Shown here in pieces: positions 1-9,208 of a stretch of DNA of 48,989 nt (position 1 is the stretch's first letter; each line of letters starts with the position of its first letter). This DNA comes from Clostridiales bacterium (GTDB lineage Bacteria > Bacillota > Clostridia > Christensenellales > Borkfalkiaceae). The notes beneath the pieces were generated by a model. It saw nothing but the letters and a program-made list of their open reading frames with translations. It was not told the DNA's origin and ran no database searches. The stretch is from positions 1-48,989 of the forward strand of contig JAMPAF010000014.1 in NCBI GenBank assembly GCA_023667345.1, given 5' to 3'. The position numbers were made by a program, and so were the translations under genes.

Positions 1-84
1 TTCCCTTACGGCGTGTGCGAAGAGTACCTCGTAGAGGGGATAGAGGTTGATTATTCCGACCTTAGACTTGGTGTCTTCTTTTAA
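1..84 (+). CDS. 3' end of an unidentified gene (partial)
   Basis: Frame 1 is open from the window edge and reads 27 residues (start FPYGVCEEYLVEG) to a TAA at 82-84. The last residues, after SDL, lie inside a small palindromic insertion (65-182), so the present C-terminus may not be the ancestral one. Too little is left to name a family. Coding sense is supported only by acidic, ordinary-looking composition and by a strong terminator 150 nt downstream on the same strand. Confidence 0.4.
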   Translation, partial: FPYGVCEEYLVEGIEVDYSDLRLGVFF

Positions 85-182
85 CGCGTAAGCGTTCAAA
101 GAGGAAACTCCCGCGGAACGCGGGTAAAGGTAATTACTTTCCGACGCCTGACGGCGCCACCTTCCTCTTTGATAATTCCTTA
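65..182. repeat. Small palindromic insertion element flanked by CCTTA direct repeats
   Basis: Perfect 11-bp inverted repeats TCAAAGAGGAA (96-106) and TTCCTCTTTGA (162-172) enclose two smaller hairpins, around CCGCGGAACGCGG and GGCGCC. The block is flanked by 5-bp direct repeats CCTTA at 60-64 and 178-182, which could be a target duplication. No transposase is encoded. It lies at the 3' end of the partial gene and supplies its present stop codon. A structured 3' UTR is the alternative reading. Confidence 0.4.
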
Positions 183-233
183 CGAAATTCTAAAAGAAGA
201 CGGCAAGTGGATAAGGTAAAATTTTGATTTAAA

Positions 234-268
234 AGCCGCGCGGCAAATTGCCGCGCGGCTAATTTTTT
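234..268 (+). terminator. Rho-independent terminator, GCCGCGCGGC family
   Basis: A 13-bp GC-rich stem (234-246 with 248-260) is followed by TAATTTTTT. It ends the partial gene at the window start. The same stem core recurs at 23920, 31170 and 35343. Confidence 0.8.
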
Positions 269-278
269 ACCGCAATAC

Positions 279-415
279 GACCTTCCCCTTAGGGGGAAGG
301 TGGCATTTTCGAGGAACGAGAAAATGCCGAATGAGGGGTTGGCTCTTATAAACCTACTAACCCCTCATCCGTCCCAACCTTACGGTTGCGACACCTTCCC
401 CCTAAGGGGAAGGTT
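279..415. repeat. MITE-like inverted-repeat element (CCTTCCCCTTAGGGGGAAGG family)
   Basis: The left end, ACCTTCCCCTTAGGGGGAAG (from 280), and the right end, CACCTTCCCCCTAAGGGGAA (from 392), are near-perfect inverted copies about 23 bp long, and each end is itself a hairpin. The interior holds further palindromes (CATTTTC/GAAAATG and an AACC..GGTT stem) and no ORF. Related half-elements lie near 14160-14220 and 14565-14620. Non-autonomous intergenic repeats of this kind are common in Clostridia genomes. Confidence 0.65.
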
Positions 416-449
416 GTAATATGGAATATTTCATTCTGCATTTTTATTT

Positions 450-653
450 TTATCTCGGTTTTTTGAATTTTTTAATGCGGACGGCGTCGAAAACAATGCA
501 GACGGAAAAGCCCTTTTCGGTGCGCGTCAAATCGAGCGAAAACTTGCAGTCGCCGTCGAAGTACTCCGAGCACACGCTCTTCAAATCGCTTAAAAAAAGT
601 TCCTTTTCGTCGTCGGTCATCTGTTCGCGGTCGAAATTTAAGTCTGCCATCAT
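450..653 (-). CDS. MinE-like small protein (putative cell-division topological specificity factor)
   Basis: This 67-aa ORF overlaps the stop of the MinD-like gene by 4 nt (ATGA), so the two are translationally coupled. Its central part, LSDLKSVCSEYF followed by two beta-like stretches (KFSLDLTRT, FSVCIVFDAV), has the spacing of the C-terminal dimerisation domain of MinE (LRxDILEVICKYV, then two strands). The N-terminal MinD-binding helix and membrane-targeting segment of classical MinE (about 85-90 aa) are short or unrecognisable. In the family, MinE stimulates MinD ATPase activity to drive pole-to-pole patterning. Here the match is remote and rests mainly on position after a MinD-like gene. 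An unrelated small partner protein is the alternative. Confidence 0.5.
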   Translation of the reverse strand: MMADLNFDREQMTDDEKELFLSDLKSVCSEYFDGDCKFSLDLTRTEKGFSVCIVFDAVRIKKFKKPR

Positions 654-1381
654 ATATGCACCCTCAGCTTGCGTTTAAAATATCCTGTCACCCCGAGGTA
701 CGGCTTAACCGTGCCGTACACCTTTTCGCTTTTGCCGAGTAGCGCCGCCGCCGTCATATCGAACGCCCGCGCCGTCGACGGGCGGATTTTGCCGAGGGGC
801 AACGTTAAGTCTTCGGGAATAACCCCCAAAAGCGGCAGCCGCGCCACCGAGGCGAACTCCTGCGGGGTGAGCACCGCGCCGTCGTACACGAGTCCGCCGT
901 TCACTTTGTTTACGATAAGGCTCACGTTTTCCATGCCGCCGTCTTTAAGCCGCGCGCCGCGCAGCTTCGCCGCCGCGATAGAGGAAGAGTATGGCGCGCT
1001 TACAACAATCGCCCGCCTGCACGCGCCGCGCGCCGCTCCGTCGCACAAAATTACGTCGAATAGCTTCGAACACTCCGCCGCCGCGATTTCGGCAAATCCG
1101 CCGTTCGTAAGTCCGAGCGTTGGCAAGACGTACATATTCGGCGAGTTCGGGTGCTGTAAAACCGCCTGCTTAACGCGGCACGCGCCCTCTTCTGCGTCGG
1201 CGAGGGTGTACACGTTCAGCCCCTGCAACCCGCACGTTTCCAGTCCGCTCGCGCACTCGTAATCGCCGTCCAAAACGAGCGTGCGCTCGCCGAGCGAAGA
1301 TAGCGCCAAAGCAAGCCGCACCGCGCACGTTGTCGCGCCCGCGCCGCCCCTCGCGCCGACTATGTAAATAAGCTCCGCCAT
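650..1381 (-). CDS. MinD/ParA-like ATPase with a degenerate P-loop
   Basis: A 243-aa protein of the MinD branch of the deviant Walker A ATPases. The start is ATG 1381, which has AAGGGG 11 nt upstream; the GTG at 1393 lies on that RBS. The N-terminus reads YIVGARGGAGATT where MinD has GKGGVGKTT, so both the signature lysine and the P-loop lysine are gone (Arg and Ala). MinD landmarks elsewhere are kept: VLDGDYECASGLET (switch I region), YTLADAEEGACRVKQAVL (matching the VYDLVDVLEGRCRLKQAL stretch), FDVILCDGA (Walker B position), VSLIVNKVN and LLGVIPED. The tail GYFKRKLRVHI is a plausible amphipathic membrane-targeting helix. ATP hydrolysis by the classical mechanism is unlikely. A MinE-like ORF overlaps its stop, and no minC is seen nearby. 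Confidence 0.75.
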   Translation of the reverse strand: MAELIYIVGARGGAGATTCAVRLALALSSLGERTLVLDGDYECASGLETCGLQGLNVYTLADAEEGACRVKQAVLQHPNSPNMYVLPTLGLTNGGFAEIAAAECSKLFDVILCDGAARGACRRAIVVSAPYSSSIAAAKLRGARLKDGGMENVSLIVNKVNGGLVYDGAVLTPQEFASVARLPLLGVIPEDLTLPLGKIRPSTARAFDMTAAALLGKSEKVYGTVKPYLGVTGYFKRKLRVHI

Positions 1382-1518
1382 ATGACAAAACACCCCTTGT
1401 CGTTTTTTTGTCCATTATATAATTAAGTAAAAAGGGGATTTTAACAACAAAAGTCGCATTTTGTAATATTTTATCACTCAAAGTAATATGTTTTTATGAC
1501 AAGTACACGCTATTTCTG

Positions 1519-1547
1519 TTGACAAACCCTTTACACTATATTATAAT
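1519..1547 (+). promoter_or_regulatory. Sigma-A promoter for the giant lipoprotein
   Basis: TTGACA (1519-1524), a 17-nt spacer and TATAAT (1542-1547): a perfect consensus. The expected start near 1554 gives a roughly 50-nt leader with GAGGAGAG just before ATG 1606. Confidence 0.85.
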
Positions 1548-1605
1548 CGTAGTATCACAAGTATAGTCGGATATTGTTTTTTCGCATACTTGCGAGGAGA
1601 GAAAA

Positions 1606-4600
1606 ATGGCGAAAATCAAATTCAGAAAAATAGCGGTTGCGGCGCTGTCCGCAGTAGGCTTATCGTCGGTTGCGTTCGGCGTTTCGGGCTGTCTGCCCAA
1701 GTCTACCGACTTAACCGAGCCCGACAATATAGAAATTACGAGGACCGCGCCCCCCGACGACGGCAGTCTGCCCACGGCGCACACCTGCGCGGAAAACCTT
1801 GCTTACATAATTCACGTATTCGACAACCAGCCGCAGTACCACACGTACTCGTACGGCGTAACCAGCGCGTCTATCGCAACCCAGACGACGCGCAATTTCC
1901 GCGACTATAAGGACGGCATTTTGCTGAATACCGACCTGACGTATTCCTCGATGGTAAAGGGCGGCACGCAGACCTGCTCAATGTACAACGCCGAGGGCGA
2001 GTACGAGGTGTATTTCCGCACGAGCGAGGCGCCCGAGGCGGACACCCTTCCCTCGCAGGCGGTGTGGAGCGAGGACGCGCCCACATTCTTCAACGAAAAA
2101 GCGTACCACTTCACTTACGGACTTCTGCCCAACGAGCTTTTCAACTACATAGTCAATGAGCAGAACATAATAGACAGCGAGCAGATTAAGGTCAATTCCG
2201 ACGGCACTTACACGCAAAGTTTCACCCTCGACCCCGTAGCTTCCACGTACTACTACCAGTTCGGCATGAAGACGAGGGGCGGGCTTTCGGGCTATCCCGA
2301 CTTTGAGAGCATAACCTTTTCGGTGACTTTCGATAAGCAGTGGCAGATTTTATCCGCCAAAATGCACGAGGTGGCAAAGGTAAACAAGGGCATAGTCGTG
2401 CCCTCGGTCTCCGACTTTAACACGCAGTACTGGTACGGCGACGACCACTTTGACGAAGAGCACTACTCTTACTACGAAAACTATTTCAAAAAATATCTCG
2501 GCAACGACGATTTGGAGCAGGGTGGCTCGAACGACGAGGGGTTGACAATCGACGTGACCAACGTACTCTCCAACGGCTTCTCTCAGATTATGAACGGCGG
2601 CGCGCAGTTCGGGCTTTCGGTCAACCTCGGCGCAAACCGCTACGTCGGCTACGCGTTCGTCTCGCTCGACTTGTCCGACCCGCTCGGGACGCTCGCCTTA
2701 AAGGTCAGCCTCGGCAAGAGCTTGAAGGAGCAGACCCTTTACATAGAGTACGGCAACGACGGTCTTGCGGCATATTACGGCAAGGACTTCGCGCTTTCGG
2801 CTAACCTTTCCGAGGTCAAGCTCGCAATAGGCGGGTTCAGCGAAATTATAGATAAAATCAAGGCGGCGTTCACCGTTCCCGAAGAGACCGCACCCGCAGA
2901 TGGTGGGGAAAGCGCAGAGGGCGTGGAACCCGCGGCGCTTTCGGAAAGCGACCCCGTAACCGAGCTTATGAACGCGATGACGCTCACCGCGGGCGAAAAG
3001 CAGGCGGTGCTCACGCTCGATACCGACGACTTACTCGGGCTCGGCATAGTCATAAACGCCAAACTCGTGTTCGGCATAAACGACAATAAAATTACCTTCC
3101 GCAGCGGCGTAGTGGGCGGGCTGTCGATAGGCGGCGAAAAGGTGGACCTCGGCGTAAATATCGCGACCACTACCGCGCCCGAAATAAACAGGGTGCCTTC
3201 GGAGACGGGCGCAAATCTTGCCGAATACATAGCCGACGTACATTCCCTTCTCGGCGCAGAGCTGATTAAAGCTACCGTCACGCTTAACGGCGACGGCGAA
3301 AACGTGAGCATAGGCGCGCTGAAAGGGCTGTATGCAAACGTTACCGCGTATGCGGATATCGACGGCGTTACCGTAGGTGCGGACGCGGACGTTTCCTATA
3401 CGTACAAGGGTCAGAAGGTGACCGCGAAGGCGGGCGTTTGGTACTGCTACGACGCGGCGCAGAAAAATTACGGCAAGGCGGTAGTAAGCTTAACCGAGCT
3501 CAACGGCGCGCGCGTAGATTTAAAGGTAAAGTGCGATATTAAAGAGGTTGCCGACGCGCTCTCAACTCTCGTGACTTTCGGCGGCGGCGACGGCGGCATT
3601 GCCACGGAAGAGCTCGTAAATATAGTAAACGGCGCACTTTCCTCCGATTTCTCGTCCCTTTTAACCGAACTGTACGCCGACAAGGCGCAGATAAAGGTCG
3701 GGGTGAGCGTAGACGCGCTTTTGGATATGCTCTCGGTTAAAACGGGCATAAAGTTCGGTTCGTGCACGCTCAGATATTCGCGCGGCGACGGGGAGGGCGT
3801 ATACGGCGGCGAACTGTCAGCGGCTCTTCCCGCGCTCGGGCTCAATCTTGCAATCTGCGGCGAGGGCGGCAGGTTGGAAATGCCCGACGATAGCGACTGT
3901 CTCGACTTAAAATACGTTATCGACGATATAAAGGAAATTGCAAATGCCGAACTTATCAAGGCGCATATCGGGCTCGACGGCGCGGCGGAAGGCGTAACTA
4001 TCAAAGAGTTAAACGGCGTTACCGCGGGCATAGACGTGTATTTCAACCCCGAAAGCGTCGCGGTGGCGGCGGACCTCGACATTGCCTATACGTACGGCGA
4101 AAGCAAGGTTTCCGCAAGCCTTTCCGTATGGTACGATAAGGGCGAAAGCGGGCTCGGCAAGATAGTTTTAAGTTTAAATTCAATCAACGGCAAGCCCCTT
4201 TCGGCAAAGGTTTACTGCGATATCACTGAGATTAAGGACGCGGTAACCGCGCTTTTAGACTTCGCGAATATCAAAATCGCGCCCTTCGAAAAGGGCGGGG
4301 AAGGCGATACGCCCGATATAATTTCGAAGATTCTCGGCGCGGACTTTAACAAGCTTCTTCCAGTGCTCGGCACTGACGCAAACGGGCTCACCGTTGCGCT
4401 CAACGTCGACGGCGTTCTCTCGCTGTTCGATATAGACGCGGGTATTTCGCTCGGCAATCTGTCGCTCGCGTACGACCGCACGGCGGAAAGCAAGCTTTCC
4501 GGTAAGGCTCCCGCGCTCGGCTTGACTGCCGAGGTGTGCGGCGCAAGCGGAACAATTAAAACAATGCCCGACCCCGCGGACTGTCTCGATTTGACTAAGC

Positions 4601-7600
4601 TTGTAAAGACCGTTCACGCGGCTTGGGAGCAGGTCGACGGCATTATCGAAAATCAAAGTATTTCGTTCTCAATAGTCAGAGGCGAAACTTATCTCTCGCT
4701 CGACGGCATAGTCGTCGAGATTTGGGGCGAGGGCGAGGTGTGCTGGAAGAAGGGCAGCGAATATGTTGCGCTCGATTTGGCGTTCTCGATTACGGGCACG
4801 GACGGCGACGGCAAAGCGTTGCAACCCGACGTAACGGAATTCAAATTCATTTACGACAAAAACGCCGAAACGACGCCTTTTATCAGACTTGCCATCAACA
4901 AAATCGGCATTGATATCTATAAGGACGATATCGAAAACGTCAAGCAGGACTTTAACGATATATATAATAAGGTAATGTCGATTTTCGGCAAAAAGACCGA
5001 AGAGGGGCAGCCCGACGGCGGCACGGTTGTCGCCGCGGTTGACGAAATAACCGAGGGCGAAATAGAGACTGCCCCCGCGCAAAGCGACAAGCTTTTGGGC
5101 GTAATTTTCGGCTTGCTCGCCTCGGACGGCTGGGTCGATTTCTTAAACGATTTAACCTTGACGAGCGACGGCAAGTCGGTAACGCTTTCGTACCTTACGA
5201 AAAATTCGGTTGATATAGGCGTGGACCAGGACGGCGGACTGTTCCTTTACTACGACGGCGCGTTCGGCGAGAGGTTCGCATTAAGCGGCGGCATAGAGGC
5301 GTCGGCAACGCTCGGCAACCTCTGCGACGGTATCGCCTTAAAGCTTAATGACTGCAAAATGTCGTCGTCAAAAACGCTCGGCGCAAGCTTTATTAAAAAC
5401 GTTTACGATTTCCTTTTCAACTCGATATCGAGCATATCGGTCGAAAATATCCTCGGTTCCAAAACCTACACCGTGGCGTTCGAGCTCAACGGCAACAACA
5501 CCAACATTGCGGAGCTTAAAGACATATTCGTCAACGCCGAACTGTACTTTACGGGTGCCGGCGCGGGCAAAGATTTGGACAGAGTAGCCGAGGGTAACCT
5601 CGATATAGACGCGGCGGGCGTGGTAATAAAACTGCATGTTATAACCGAAAGAACGGCAGCCGACACGCGCTTCTTCATAGACCTTAAACAGGTTATGGAC
5701 ATAAAGCTTCCCGACCTCAAATTTATGGCAACGCAAAGCAGTTTGTACGAAACGTTCGACGTGCTTTTATCTGCGGTAAACAACACCGACCTTTTAAGCG
5801 TTATAGGTAAGTTTACGGGAAGCAGCGAAAGCGGCGAAACAAAAGCCGACGAAGGCGTGCCCGCGGCGCAAAACGGCGGGGACGGCGAAAATATTATCCC
5901 CGAAAGCACGGCAGACAAGGTTGCCGACCTTCTCACAAAGCTTTTGAATTTCAGCTTTAAGGACGTCGTGTACGGCGTAGGCTACGTGGACGAAGACGGC
6001 GAGGTTAAAAATGATATTTTAACCAAAGACGATATCACCCATGCGTTTATCGACCTCGACGGCATAGTAGGTCAGCTCGGCATAACGTCGGGCAAGCTCG
6101 GCACGGTAGAGGTGGAAATAAACCGCAAGACGCATGCAATGACGACTTACGGCACCACCGATATCGCGGGCGCGGACGGCAAGATTGAACGCAGACGCTG
6201 GATATCCCTTTCCTCAAAGCTTGCGGAAGAACGCCGCAACTACGACGAACTCGGCTTCAAGCGCTCCGACTATATCTCGATAGAATTCCTGCCCGACCTT
6301 ATAGGCGACTTGGTTAAAACGGCTACCGACGACAACGGCAACCTTTACGACAAGTTTACGTTCAGCGGCAGAATAAGCGCAACGCTTACCTTACTTAAAG
6401 AGTTTAACTTAAACATTAACGTAAAGGCGCTTACGGTGGGCATTCCCGAGGACGGCGGACTGTACATTTCGGGTATACTCAACATTGAAAAGTGCGATAT
6501 TAAATTGCTTGGAATAGGTATGACCATTCCGAACAGAACGGTAGGCATAACCTACAAAAACGGCGTATTGACGCTTGCAAAAAACATAGAGAGCAAGCCC
6601 GAGTACAGAGTAATGACCTTCGATTACTTTATGGACCATCTGCTGTCGTCCGACGACTCCTGCATCCAGTGGTTGCTCGACGTGGAAAACTGGAATATGC
6701 TTCCGACTATACTGAAATTGGCGGGCGTTTCCGACATTCCGTCGGGCTCGAACACGGGCGACAACGTATACCTCTATAAGCCTGCACGCTCGTACAATCC
6801 GCAGACCATATCCATGGGCGACTACGTAGACGCAATCAGCATAGTGCTCGGCGATAAAGTAACGCAGTACATAGGCTCTTCCAAAAACAACACGTATTCG
6901 CAGAGCAGCTTCGAAAGCACGCTCGGCATTGCGGGCAGCGACTACTACGGCTTTGCGCTCAACCCCGGCTTTACGGGCGGAATACTCACAAAGCTTTTCG
7001 CCGCAATCACAAGGGGCGAGGGCGGCATAACGGGTATTAAGGCGAACGGCGGCATCTCGTACAGCCCCATAACGGTATCTTTCAGCGCGAACCTGAATTA
7101 TAACAAGGGCGTAACGGACGAATACGTTATAGGCGGGGCGCTTTCGGGCGAAACCTCGGCGGCTCCCGATATGTACGCGGCGGCAACCGCCATTGCGGAA
7201 GCTGAGCTCGGCAAGGGCGAGGTCGGCAAATACTTCGGCAAAGAAGCTGTCATTTATCCCTCGTACACCGAATACGCGGGTTGCATAAAGGTTGTGCCGA
7301 GCGGTGAAACGTACGCCGTTACTAAAGAAGACACGCACGCGCTCGCGTCGTATGAGTTAAATATTATGGTAAAGCAAGCCGACGCAAGCGGCGAATACAC
7401 GGGCGAATACGTTCCCGGCGAAACGCGCACCGTAAAGGACACTTCGGTAATTTACCTCTACGACGACAATTCGCCGCTGTACGCCGACAGTACCGAAAAG
7501 GTGAGGGTGCTCTACTCGGCAACTCCCGACGAAATAGGCGGGCAGACGGTAAATATGAGCGGCGGCAACTTAACCGTTTATGCCGTATACAAAAAGGCGG

Positions 7601-9129
7601 TCGACGCGGTCATTCTCAACAGGGGCGACGGCAAGCAGGTTGCGAGGGTTTACCTCTACGAGGGTCAACCGTTGCCCGCGGAGGTCGACGCGGACGGACT
7701 TACGCAGTTCGGCAAGCTCACCTATGCAGACGGCAGCGAGGCAAGCGGAACCGTGGACGGCAGTGTAAGGCAGATAGAGCTTTACGGCACATTCGTCAAG
7801 ACCGAAGAGGAGATAAAGGGCGTTATATACACGTTCGTTCCCGACGACAACGGCGGGCACTACATAGCTTCGGGCAAGGGCGCGGGCTTCGATTTATACA
7901 CGGGCGACGACGCGCAGACGCTTGAAATAAGCGGCTATATCAACGGCTTGCCCGTAACCGAAATCGCCGACAGCGCGTTCGCCAACACCGACGGCAAGCC
8001 TATAAAGAGCGTTGTCGTCCCCGAAACGGTTACTAAAATAGGCGCGGCGGCTTTCCTCGACAACTACGGCTTACAGAGCGTTGTAATACTCGGAGGCAGC
8101 GTAACGGTAGGCGGCGCGTCGGATAAGAATAACAATAGCGACAAAGACCAGCCTTTCTACGGTTGCTCGGCGGTAAAGGACGGCACCTCGACAAACATTG
8201 TTATCTATTATAACGAAATAGTTTGCGGCGGCTCTTCGACCAATATGATTTGGACTAAGTTCAGGGTCAATACAAGCGGCTTGTCTACGTACCGCAACTA
8301 TATAGGGCAAACCCCTTCCAACGAAAACAGTTATGCGAAGAACGGCGGCGGTACGCTCTACAAAAACGGTGAATGGCAATATGCCGAGTATTCTGTAAAC
8401 GTAGACGAAAGCGCGGTCGCGGGCGGCAAGCTTAAAAAGGCGAGCGTAGAAAAGACCTTAGCGCCCTTCTTCCCCGTATGCGTCGCGGGTACGTTTGTAA
8501 ACAGTTCCGTGGCAACTGCGGCGGAGCAGGCTCTTGTAAATTCGTTCGGCGACTACGAGTTCGAAGACGGCAACCTGATTTACACCTGCAAGTATTCGGT
8601 AGAATACAAGGTAATCGGCTGCAAAGTTACGGCTGTATACAACGTATCGTATGTAACTGCGGAGCGCGTGACGGTAACCAGCCCCATAGAGTGCAGGTAC
8701 AACGGCGCACTTATAGCCGCTAACTCGTCAATCGTAGTATATAAAGCCGTCGGCGAACAACTGACCGACGCGATAAGCACGTCGCCTCTGTACTGGTTTA
8801 TCGACTGGTCGTACGAAAACGGCGTCTACACCGCAAACTGGCACGAAAGGCAATCTTACACCGTCACGGTTAATGTCAATAAGGGCTGGTCAGACAGAAA
8901 CAATTTGTATCTTAACGGTACAAAGGTCAGCAGTATTAGCTTTACAGTGTTAGAAGGTAATGTAACCGTTGGTGTGCAAAATAAAGTTTTGATAGTCAAC
9001 GACGGTGTTACGGAATATCGCGTAGAGGTAAAGGAAATCAATTGGCTTAGTCAGGAAAGCGGTAGCCGCGACATAAAGTGCGACGCAACCACTATCGAAC
9101 AATCGGGAACTTTAACTATATACTACTGA
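1606..9129 (+). CDS. Giant repetitive surface lipoprotein (2507 aa) with InlB-like and BspA-like C-terminal modules
   Basis: The N-terminus is a lipoprotein signal peptide: KIKFRK, a hydrophobic stretch, then lipobox VSGC with Cys at about residue 29, so it is anchored outside the membrane. The body consists of diverged repeats of roughly 225 residues. At least two units pair an (E/N)AELIKA..GVT/VSIGxLxG segment with a YTYKGQ/YTYGES..WY segment and a 'CDIxE' strand, and are separated by linkers ending in MPDxxDCLDL; they begin near residues 530 and 766, with weaker copies near 990 and 1260. Around 1936-2000 there is an InlB-B/Listeria-Bacteroides-type repeat (VRVLYSATPDE..TVYAVYK), and around 2105-2165 a BspA-type leucine-rich repeat (VTEIADSAFAN..VTKIGAAAF). 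There is no LPXTG or catalytic motif. A role in adhesion or substrate binding is inferred. It is monocistronic, with its own promoter and terminator. Confidence 0.85.
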   Translation: MAKIKFRKIAVAALSAVGLSSVAFGVSGCLPKSTDLTEPDNIEITRTAPPDDGSLPTAHTCAENLAYIIHVFDNQPQYHTYSYGVTSASIATQTTRNFRDYKDGILLNTDLTYSSMVKGGTQTCSMYNAEGEYEVYFRTSEAPEADTLPSQAVWSEDAPTFFNEKAYHFTYGLLPNELFNYIVNEQNIIDSEQIKVNSDGTYTQSFTLDPVASTYYYQFGMKTRGGLSGYPDFESITFSVTFDKQWQILSAKMHEVAKVNKGIVVPSVSDFNTQYWYGDDHFDEEHYSYYENYFKKYLGNDDLEQGGSNDEGLTIDVTNVLSNGFSQIMNGGAQFGLSVNLGANRYVGYAFVSLDLSDPLGTLALKVSLGKSLKEQTLYIEYGNDGLAAYYGKDFALSANLSEVKLAIGGFSEIIDKIKAAFTVPEETAPADGGESAEGVEPAALSESDPVTELMNAMTLTAGEKQAVLTLDTDDLLGLGIVINAKLVFGINDNKITFRSGVVGGLSIGGEKVDLGVNIATTTAPEINRVPSETGANLAEYIADVHSLLGAELIKATVTLNGDGENVSIGALKGLYANVTAYADIDGVTVGADADVSYTYKGQKVTAKAGVWYCYDAAQKNYGKAVVSLTELNGARVDLKVKCDIKEVADALSTLVTFGGGDGGIATEELVNIVNGALSSDFSSLLTELYADKAQIKVGVSVDALLDMLSVKTGIKFGSCTLRYSRGDGEGVYGGELSAALPALGLNLAICGEGGRLEMPDDSDCLDLKYVIDDIKEIANAELIKAHIGLDGAAEGVTIKELNGVTAGIDVYFNPESVAVAADLDIAYTYGESKVSASLSVWYDKGESGLGKIVLSLNSINGKPLSAKVYCDITEIKDAVTALLDFANIKIAPFEKGGEGDTPDIISKILGADFNKLLPVLGTDANGLTVALNVDGVLSLFDIDAGISLGNLSLAYDRTAESKLSGKAPALGLTAEVCGASGTIKTMPDPADCLDLTKLVKTVHAAWEQVDGIIENQSISFSIVRGETYLSLDGIVVEIWGEGEVCWKKGSEYVALDLAFSITGTDGDGKALQPDVTEFKFIYDKNAETTPFIRLAINKIGIDIYKDDIENVKQDFNDIYNKVMSIFGKKTEEGQPDGGTVVAAVDEITEGEIETAPAQSDKLLGVIFGLLASDGWVDFLNDLTLTSDGKSVTLSYLTKNSVDIGVDQDGGLFLYYDGAFGERFALSGGIEASATLGNLCDGIALKLNDCKMSSSKTLGASFIKNVYDFLFNSISSISVENILGSKTYTVAFELNGNNTNIAELKDIFVNAELYFTGAGAGKDLDRVAEGNLDIDAAGVVIKLHVITERTAADTRFFIDLKQVMDIKLPDLKFMATQSSLYETFDVLLSAVNNTDLLSVIGKFTGSSESGETKADEGVPAAQNGGDGENIIPESTADKVADLLTKLLNFSFKDVVYGVGYVDEDGEVKNDILTKDDITHAFIDLDGIVGQLGITSGKLGTVEVEINRKTHAMTTYGTTDIAGADGKIERRRWISLSSKLAEERRNYDELGFKRSDYISIEFLPDLIGDLVKTATDDNGNLYDKFTFSGRISATLTLLKEFNLNINVKALTVGIPEDGGLYISGILNIEKCDIKLLGIGMTIPNRTVGITYKNGVLTLAKNIESKPEYRVMTFDYFMDHLLSSDDSCIQWLLDVENWNMLPTILKLAGVSDIPSGSNTGDNVYLYKPARSYNPQTISMGDYVDAISIVLGDKVTQYIGSSKNNTYSQSSFESTLGIAGSDYYGFALNPGFTGGILTKLFAAITRGEGGITGIKANGGISYSPITVSFSANLNYNKGVTDEYVIGGALSGETSAAPDMYAAATAIAEAELGKGEVGKYFGKEAVIYPSYTEYAGCIKVVPSGETYAVTKEDTHALASYELNIMVKQADASGEYTGEYVPGETRTVKDTSVIYLYDDNSPLYADSTEKVRVLYSATPDEIGGQTVNMSGGNLTVYAVYKKAVDAVILNRGDGKQVARVYLYEGQPLPAEVDADGLTQFGKLTYADGSEASGTVDGSVRQIELYGTFVKTEEEIKGVIYTFVPDDNGGHYIASGKGAGFDLYTGDDAQTLEISGYINGLPVTEIADSAFANTDGKPIKSVVVPETVTKIGAAAFLDNYGLQSVVILGGSVTVGGASDKNNNSDKDQPFYGCSAVKDGTSTNIVIYYNEIVCGGSSTNMIWTKFRVNTSGLSTYRNYIGQTPSNENSYAKNGGGTLYKNGEWQYAEYSVNVDESAVAGGKLKKASVEKTLAPFFPVCVAGTFVNSSVATAAEQALVNSFGDYEFEDGNLIYTCKYSVEYKVIGCKVTAVYNVSYVTAERVTVTSPIECRYNGALIAANSSIVVYKAVGEQLTDAISTSPLYWFIDWSYENGVYTANWHERQSYTVTVNVNKGWSDRNNLYLNGTKVSSISFTVLEGNVTVGVQNKVLIVNDGVTEYRVEVKEINWLSQESGSRDIKCDATTIEQSGTLTIYY

Positions 9130-9146
9130 TTTAAATAAAGCTTTTG

Positions 9147-9176
9147 GCGCGCGGCTTATTTAAGCCGCGCGCTTTA
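9147..9176 (+). terminator. Rho-independent terminator after the giant lipoprotein
   Basis: An 11-bp stem GCGCGCGGCTT / AAGCCGCGCGC (9147-9157 with 9162-9172) with an ATTT loop and a short TTTAAT tail. It separates the lipoprotein gene from yqfC. Confidence 0.7.
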
Positions 9177-9203
9177 ATATTTCACCGCGCAAAAGCATAA
9201 ACT
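9175..9203 (+). promoter_or_regulatory. Candidate sigma-E (mother-cell sporulation) promoter for yqfCD
   Basis: TAATATT (9175-9181), a 14-nt spacer and CATAAACT (9196-9203) match the Bacillus sigma-E pattern (kmATATT, 14 nt, CATACAnT) with one mismatch. Family knowledge supports this: yqfC and yqfD belong to the sigma-E regulon in B. subtilis. The -10 ends only 5 nt before ATG 9209, so the mRNA would be nearly leaderless, and no ribosome binding site is visible. Confidence 0.55.
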
Positions 9204-9208
9204 ATCGT

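Noticed and set aside
183-222. Reading YEILKEDGKWIR-stop as the ancestral C-terminus of the first partial gene
   Set aside because: Collapsing the CCTTA direct repeats joins the gene to a different frame (DLTKF-stop), so the match is not supported.
1382-1393. GTG 1393 as start of the MinD-like gene
   Set aside because: The GTG lies on the AAGGGG ribosome binding site, whereas ATG 1381 has that site 11 nt upstream.
6409-7338. 309-codon open frame on the minus strand inside the giant lipoprotein
   Set aside because: It is antisense to a clearly coding repetitive lipoprotein, has Arg/Tyr-rich composition typical of a shadow frame, and has no RBS.
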